Below are positions 61,407-64,000 of a DNA stretch of 64,000 nucleotides, one piece after another. The position numbers were made by a program, and so were the translations under genes. The notes under the pieces are model-generated. The model saw only the letters and a program-made list of their open reading frames with translations, searched no databases and was not told the DNA's origin. Position 1 is the stretch's first letter; every line of letters begins with the position of its first letter. Source of the DNA: Mesorhizobium comanense (GTDB lineage: Bacteria; Pseudomonadota; Alphaproteobacteria; Rhizobiales; Rhizobiaceae); contig NZ_SCNN01000008.1 in assembly GCF_005503535.1 (NCBI RefSeq), positions 1 through 64,000 on the forward strand, written 5' to 3'.

Positions 61407-61459
61407 ATTAGCGCTTGTGCAGGTATCGATACGCGCGCACAATATTAGCACTCGTGCAG
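61407..61459 (+). promoter_or_regulatory. 16-bp direct repeat upstream of the cysteine-motif pair
   Basis: ATTAGCGCTTGTGCAG (61407-61422) and ATTAGCACTCGTGCAG (61444-61459) differ at two bases and start 37 bp apart. The second contains TTAGCACTC, the left half of a CIRCE element, but no inverted right half is present. It lies in front of the Shine-Dalgarno site at 61496-61501, so it is probably regulatory for the gene pair. Confidence 0.45.
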
Positions 61460-61507
61460 ATTTCCGTTCCGGCGGATGGTCGTCCGGCAGATGTCGGGAG
61501 GCAAGAC

Positions 61508-62125
61508 TTGGGCTTGATCGAGGACGAGCAGGCCGCGAAAGCCGAAGACGCTTCCGCGGGCAAGAGCGCCGGGCAAGGCAGTCATGCGGCGGCCGCCGAC
61601 GCTTACGGCAAAGCCGCCCGACTGTGGCGCAGAGTGGCTGACCAGTACGCCACCGATGCAAAGAGCGCTGAGCAGGCCGGCAATGCCGCCGAGGCCTGCC
61701 GTTGCAGGTGCGCCGCAGCCGACGCGTTTGAAGCGGCCGCGCGCGCCTACATGGCAGCTGCGGCCGAATTTCTAGCCGTCGGTCACCAGCAGGACGCTAG
61801 TGGCATGGAGGCCAACGCCGTCGCGGATTACGACGCGGCCGCCCCATTGTTCGAGGCTTGCGGCGCGTGCCAGTCCGGCGCGGGCAAGCATGCGCGCGCA
61901 TGGGTGGCCTACTCCCACGCTCGCGCCTGCTGGACTGTCGTGCGTGTCCGATCGGCGGCCGCCGCGCAGGAGATGCGCAAGCGCTCGGATGAGGGCACCG
62001 AAGAACAAAAGGATGAGTTCTGGGAGGCCTATAAATTGGAAAGGGCAAGGAAGGAGAAGGCCGCCAAGGGGGAAGCGAGGGCAAAGACCGCAGAAACCGA
62101 CGAGCGGGATAGGACGAGGGAATGA
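61508..62125 (+). CDS. Cysteine-motif helical protein, first of a paralogous pair
   Basis: A 205-residue cytoplasmic-looking helical protein of unknown family. The start is TTG at 61508, because GGGAGG lies six bases upstream; an in-frame ATG at 61415 has none. Cysteines lie at 64, 66, 68 (EACRCRCAA), 118 and 121 (EACGACQSG) and 141 (ARACW). The same pattern, shifted by four or five, occurs in the following gene, so the two are homologous. The middle resembles a TPR or SNAP-like helical bundle with AYGKAARLW and YDAAAPLFEACGAC; the end is charged coiled coil. Its stop overlaps the next gene's ATG by four bases. Function is unknown; metal binding by the Cys groups is possible. Confidence 0.75.
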   Translation: MGLIEDEQAAKAEDASAGKSAGQGSHAAAADAYGKAARLWRRVADQYATDAKSAEQAGNAAEACRCRCAAADAFEAAARAYMAAAAEFLAVGHQQDASGMEANAVADYDAAAPLFEACGACQSGAGKHARAWVAYSHARACWTVVRVRSAAAAQEMRKRSDEGTEEQKDEFWEAYKLERARKEKAAKGEARAKTAETDERDRTRE

Positions 62126-63306
62126 GCGATCCGGACGTAGCGCAAGAGGCGCAGGCCGCGGAAAAACTGGCTGGCAGCCTGGAACTCGCCGGCGAACATG
62201 CTCTTGCCGCTGTCCAGTACGGCAAGGCGGCCGACAAATGGGAACAGGAAGCAGGCGACGCCGAGGACGCCGCGAAGAAGGCGGCCGGCGTCGCACAGTG
62301 CCGCCTGCGCTGCAAGGCTGGGCATGATTACATGCTGGCCGGGGATGACCGTGAGATGGAAGCCGCGGCCTGGGGCGCAAAGCCCGACACGTCCCGGCGG
62401 GCCATTGCCCACGACCAGGCCCAGCAGGACTACGAGAAGGCGGCAGCCCTGCTGAAATCCTGCGCCGCCTGCATGCTGGGCTCCGATCCGGCCCACGCGG
62501 CCGCCGCGGAGGCGGAGGCCGGAGCCTGTTTCACTCATATCCGGTTCCACTGGGAGAAACAGGAAACCGCGCATGCAGCGCGAATGAAACGTCTCGAAGA
62601 TGAAGGCAAGAAGAACACCGAAGAATACAGGACCTTCGAGCGATCGCGCGACGCCGCAAAGGAGAAGGCCGAGGCCGCCCGGAAAGAAGCCGAGGAGGCC
62701 GGCAAACGCGAGGAGGAAGATTTGAAGAAAGTCGCCAGCGCTGCGGAAGGAATACCCGGTTCGGGCAGGGATGAACTGGCAAGGCTGGAAGCCACGCTCG
62801 CCGGATTGCAGGAGGAAGTCGGACGACTCGCGTTTTTCGCGCCAGCCGCCTTCCCGATCGTCGCCGACATCGTCAAGGGATCGCTCGGATGGACGGGGCG
62901 ATCGGACAAGATCGTCAAGAAGCGGACGGACAAATGCACCGTGACTGTCGCGGTTGATGTCAAATACGAGTTGGAGAGTTCCAGAACCGAGACCAACCAG
63001 GAAGGCAAGGTCGTCAAAACATGCTCGACCTACAAGGTAACGACGAAGGTGACCGTCACCGAAACATGCGATCCGGGCGGATCTACCCAAATCGGCAAGA
63101 CGGAGCACGTATCCCACCACGAGTTCTGCGACTCGTCCGCGGACGACCCGGCAACGGGTGAAAGCGTGGGCTTCGACGGCAAGGAGACGGACACGCTCGC
63201 CTACCCCCACGGCACGAAAGTCACGGTTGACAAGGACGGAGAGAAGATCAAGGTCTCGGTCACATTTCCCGATGGGACCGCCACCTCGTTGACCGTTCCG
63301 AAATAG
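62122..63306 (+). CDS. Cysteine-motif helical protein with C-terminal beta domain, second of the pair
   Basis: A 394-residue protein. Residues 1-200 match the preceding gene: VQYGKAADKW, Cys60 and Cys64 (AQCRLRCKA), Cys114 and Cys117 (KSCAACMLG), Cys136 (GACFTHI), then a charged helix with AKEKAEAARKEAEEAGKREE. A short hydrophobic stretch (LAFFAPAAFPIVADIV, 236-251) separates it from a C-terminal beta-rich domain with four more cysteines (272, 301, 316, 336). Such a domain is lacking in its partner. The two genes are coupled (ATGA), suggesting a complex. No known family was recognised; a surface or sensory role is possible. Confidence 0.75.
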   Translation: MSDPDVAQEAQAAEKLAGSLELAGEHALAAVQYGKAADKWEQEAGDAEDAAKKAAGVAQCRLRCKAGHDYMLAGDDREMEAAAWGAKPDTSRRAIAHDQAQQDYEKAAALLKSCAACMLGSDPAHAAAAEAEAGACFTHIRFHWEKQETAHAARMKRLEDEGKKNTEEYRTFERSRDAAKEKAEAARKEAEEAGKREEEDLKKVASAAEGIPGSGRDELARLEATLAGLQEEVGRLAFFAPAAFPIVADIVKGSLGWTGRSDKIVKKRTDKCTVTVAVDVKYELESSRTETNQEGKVVKTCSTYKVTTKVTVTETCDPGGSTQIGKTEHVSHHEFCDSSADDPATGESVGFDGKETDTLAYPHGTKVTVDKDGEKIKVSVTFPDGTATSLTVPK

Positions 63307-63327
63307 TGGGAGAATCGAAGCCCGCCG

Positions 63328-64000
63328 CTATTGCAGCGACTTCAACAGATTGTCGATCGTGAACGGGTTGGACTTCGGCTTGGCCGGCGCAGGATTGTCG
63401 CTGGCTTCCGGGAGCGGTGCCCGTTCGATCTTCGGCGCCTGCTGCGCTGCCTTGCGTTCGGCCTCGAGTCTTGCCTTTTCCTGCGTGGCGATCCGCATCG
63501 CCTCTTCGGCTTTCTGCCGCTCCTGTTCGGCTTGCGCCTTGGCTGCCTCGTCCGCTGCCTGCTGTTCGGCCGCGGCTTTGGCATCCGCGTCGGCTTTTGC
63601 CTTGGCTTCCGCGTCGGCCTTCGCTTTCGCCTCGGCGTCGGCTTTTGCCTTCGCATCCGCCTCGGCCTGCGCCTGTGCGTCGGCCTCGGCCTTCGCCTTG
63701 GCGTCGGCTTCAGCCTTCAGCCGCGCCGCCTCCTGCTGCTGGCGCAGGTCCTCGGCGGCCTTGTCGCGTGCATCCTGAAGCGCTGCATAATAGCGCACCT
63801 CGCGCCGCAACCGCTGTTTCTCAAGCAGCGCGGCCTGCATCGCCTCGACGCGCTGCTGCTCCTTCTCCAGCGCCCGCTGGGTCAGGAACTGCGCCAAGGG
63901 TTCGCTGTCGAACTGTCGCTTGACGGCGCCGAACGGACCCTCGGCGGTGAAATTCATGACCGGCTCGGAGCCGACCAGCGCCTCGTCGCCGGGCCGGTAG
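63328..64000 (-). CDS. C-terminal part of a probable AsmA-family protein (5' end beyond the window)
   Basis: The minus-strand frame is open up to the right edge (Y-R-P-G-D-E-A-L-V-G-S-E just before an internal Met), so the start lies outside. The visible 224 codons have SEPVMNFTAEGPFGAVKRQF, then a QRALEKEQQRVEAMQAALLE coiled coil and an Ala/Lys/Glu/Asp repeat region (about 70 residues of AKAEADAQAQAEADA type), ending in NPFTIDNLLKSLQ. This layout resembles the tail of rhizobial AsmA-like envelope proteins. A TolA-like or motor-associated protein is an alternative, since charged Ala-rich coils are found in many families. Confidence 0.55.
   Translation of the reverse strand, partial: YRPGDEALVGSEPVMNFTAEGPFGAVKRQFDSEPLAQFLTQRALEKEQQRVEAMQAALLEKQRLRREVRYYAALQDARDKAAEDLRQQQEAARLKAEADAKAKAEADAQAQAEADAKAKADAEAKAKADAEAKAKADADAKAAAEQQAADEAAKAQAEQERQKAEEAMRIATQEKARLEAERKAAQQAPKIERAPLPEASDNPAPAKPKSNPFTIDNLLKSLQ

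Noticed and set aside
63500..63760. Possible DNA repeat array in the last gene
   Set aside because: It is a coding low-complexity Ala/Lys/Glu/Asp coiled coil with irregular units, not an intergenic or CRISPR array.
1..64000. CRISPR arrays, insertion sequences, phage genes, tRNA or rRNA genes
   Set aside because: No spacer-repeat pattern, transposase, integrase or cloverleaf was seen on either strand apart from the tRNA-like part of tmRNA.

Overview
The window is GC-rich, densely packed chromosomal DNA of an alphaproteobacterium of the Rhizobiales, most likely Mesorhizobium or a close relative. The strongest evidence is a circularly permuted two-piece tmRNA gene whose tag reads ANDNYAEARLAA, the alphaproteobacterial tag. 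Supporting signs are an alpha-type SspB adaptor, rhizobial small families (DUF4169, DUF2853, DUF2065) and a dispersed rhizobial-type palindromic repeat. No phage, insertion sequence, CRISPR array, tRNA or rRNA was seen. Long open frames opposite real genes are by-products of high third-position GC.

Layout, left to right. 1-8.2 kb: two tandem Kup potassium transporters (the first cut by the window edge), pdxJ, a SpoIIAA-like protein, a RecD-like helicase and an NCS2 purine permease. 8.2-18.2 kb: an EamA exporter, a cobalt-type nitrile hydratase operon, a secreted serine hydrolase, a membrane-anchored AraC regulator and an RND efflux pump with its adaptor. 18.3-21.2 kb: a nucleoside deaminase, a LysE exporter and a fatty-acid desaturase divergent from an ArsR regulator. 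21.2-27 kb: an ilv operon (leader peptide, attenuator, large subunit, a secreted CHAT protease-like gene, small subunit). 27-31 kb: a sigma-54 activator next to an NTF2-flavin monooxygenase fusion with a sigma-54 promoter. 31.3-34 kb: a two-oxygenase module resembling TmpA/TmpB phosphonate degradation, with a divergent LysR gene. 34-41 kb: a GNAT/XRE operon, a HerA-like ATPase, a diguanylate cyclase, miaA divergent from serB, and another GNAT. 41-46.7 kb: hflK-hflC-DUF2065-degP membrane proteostasis genes, folA and a DUF4424 protein. 46.8-51.7 kb: cobF, modA-B-C with a ModE-like regulator, mop and trmO. 51.7-58.9 kb: thyA, DUF2853, ssrA (tmRNA), a P-loop protein, a glycosyltransferase inserted beside a duplicated MFS gene end, the MFS exporter with its TetR regulator, sspB and two small genes. 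58.9-64 kb: a ClC chloride channel with a divergent MarR gene, a two-gene paralogous cysteine-motif pair of unknown function, and the C-terminal part of a probable AsmA-family protein.

Several genes work together. ssrA and sspB, about 4.5 kb apart, serve the same proteolytic route: tmRNA adds the tag and SspB delivers tagged proteins to ClpXP. modABC, the ModE-like gene and mop form a molybdate uptake, sensing and storage set. ilvI and ilvH form acetolactate synthase under leader-peptide attenuation. Many regulators sit divergent to their likely targets with visible dyad operators (ArsR/desaturase, TetR/MFS, MarR/ClC, LysR/TmpAB). Two of the regulators, XRE and TetR, appear to be made from leaderless transcripts.

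The most promising undescribed items are the paralogous cysteine-motif pair at 61.5-63.3 kb, the CHAT gene inside the ilv operon, and the TmpAB-like module.
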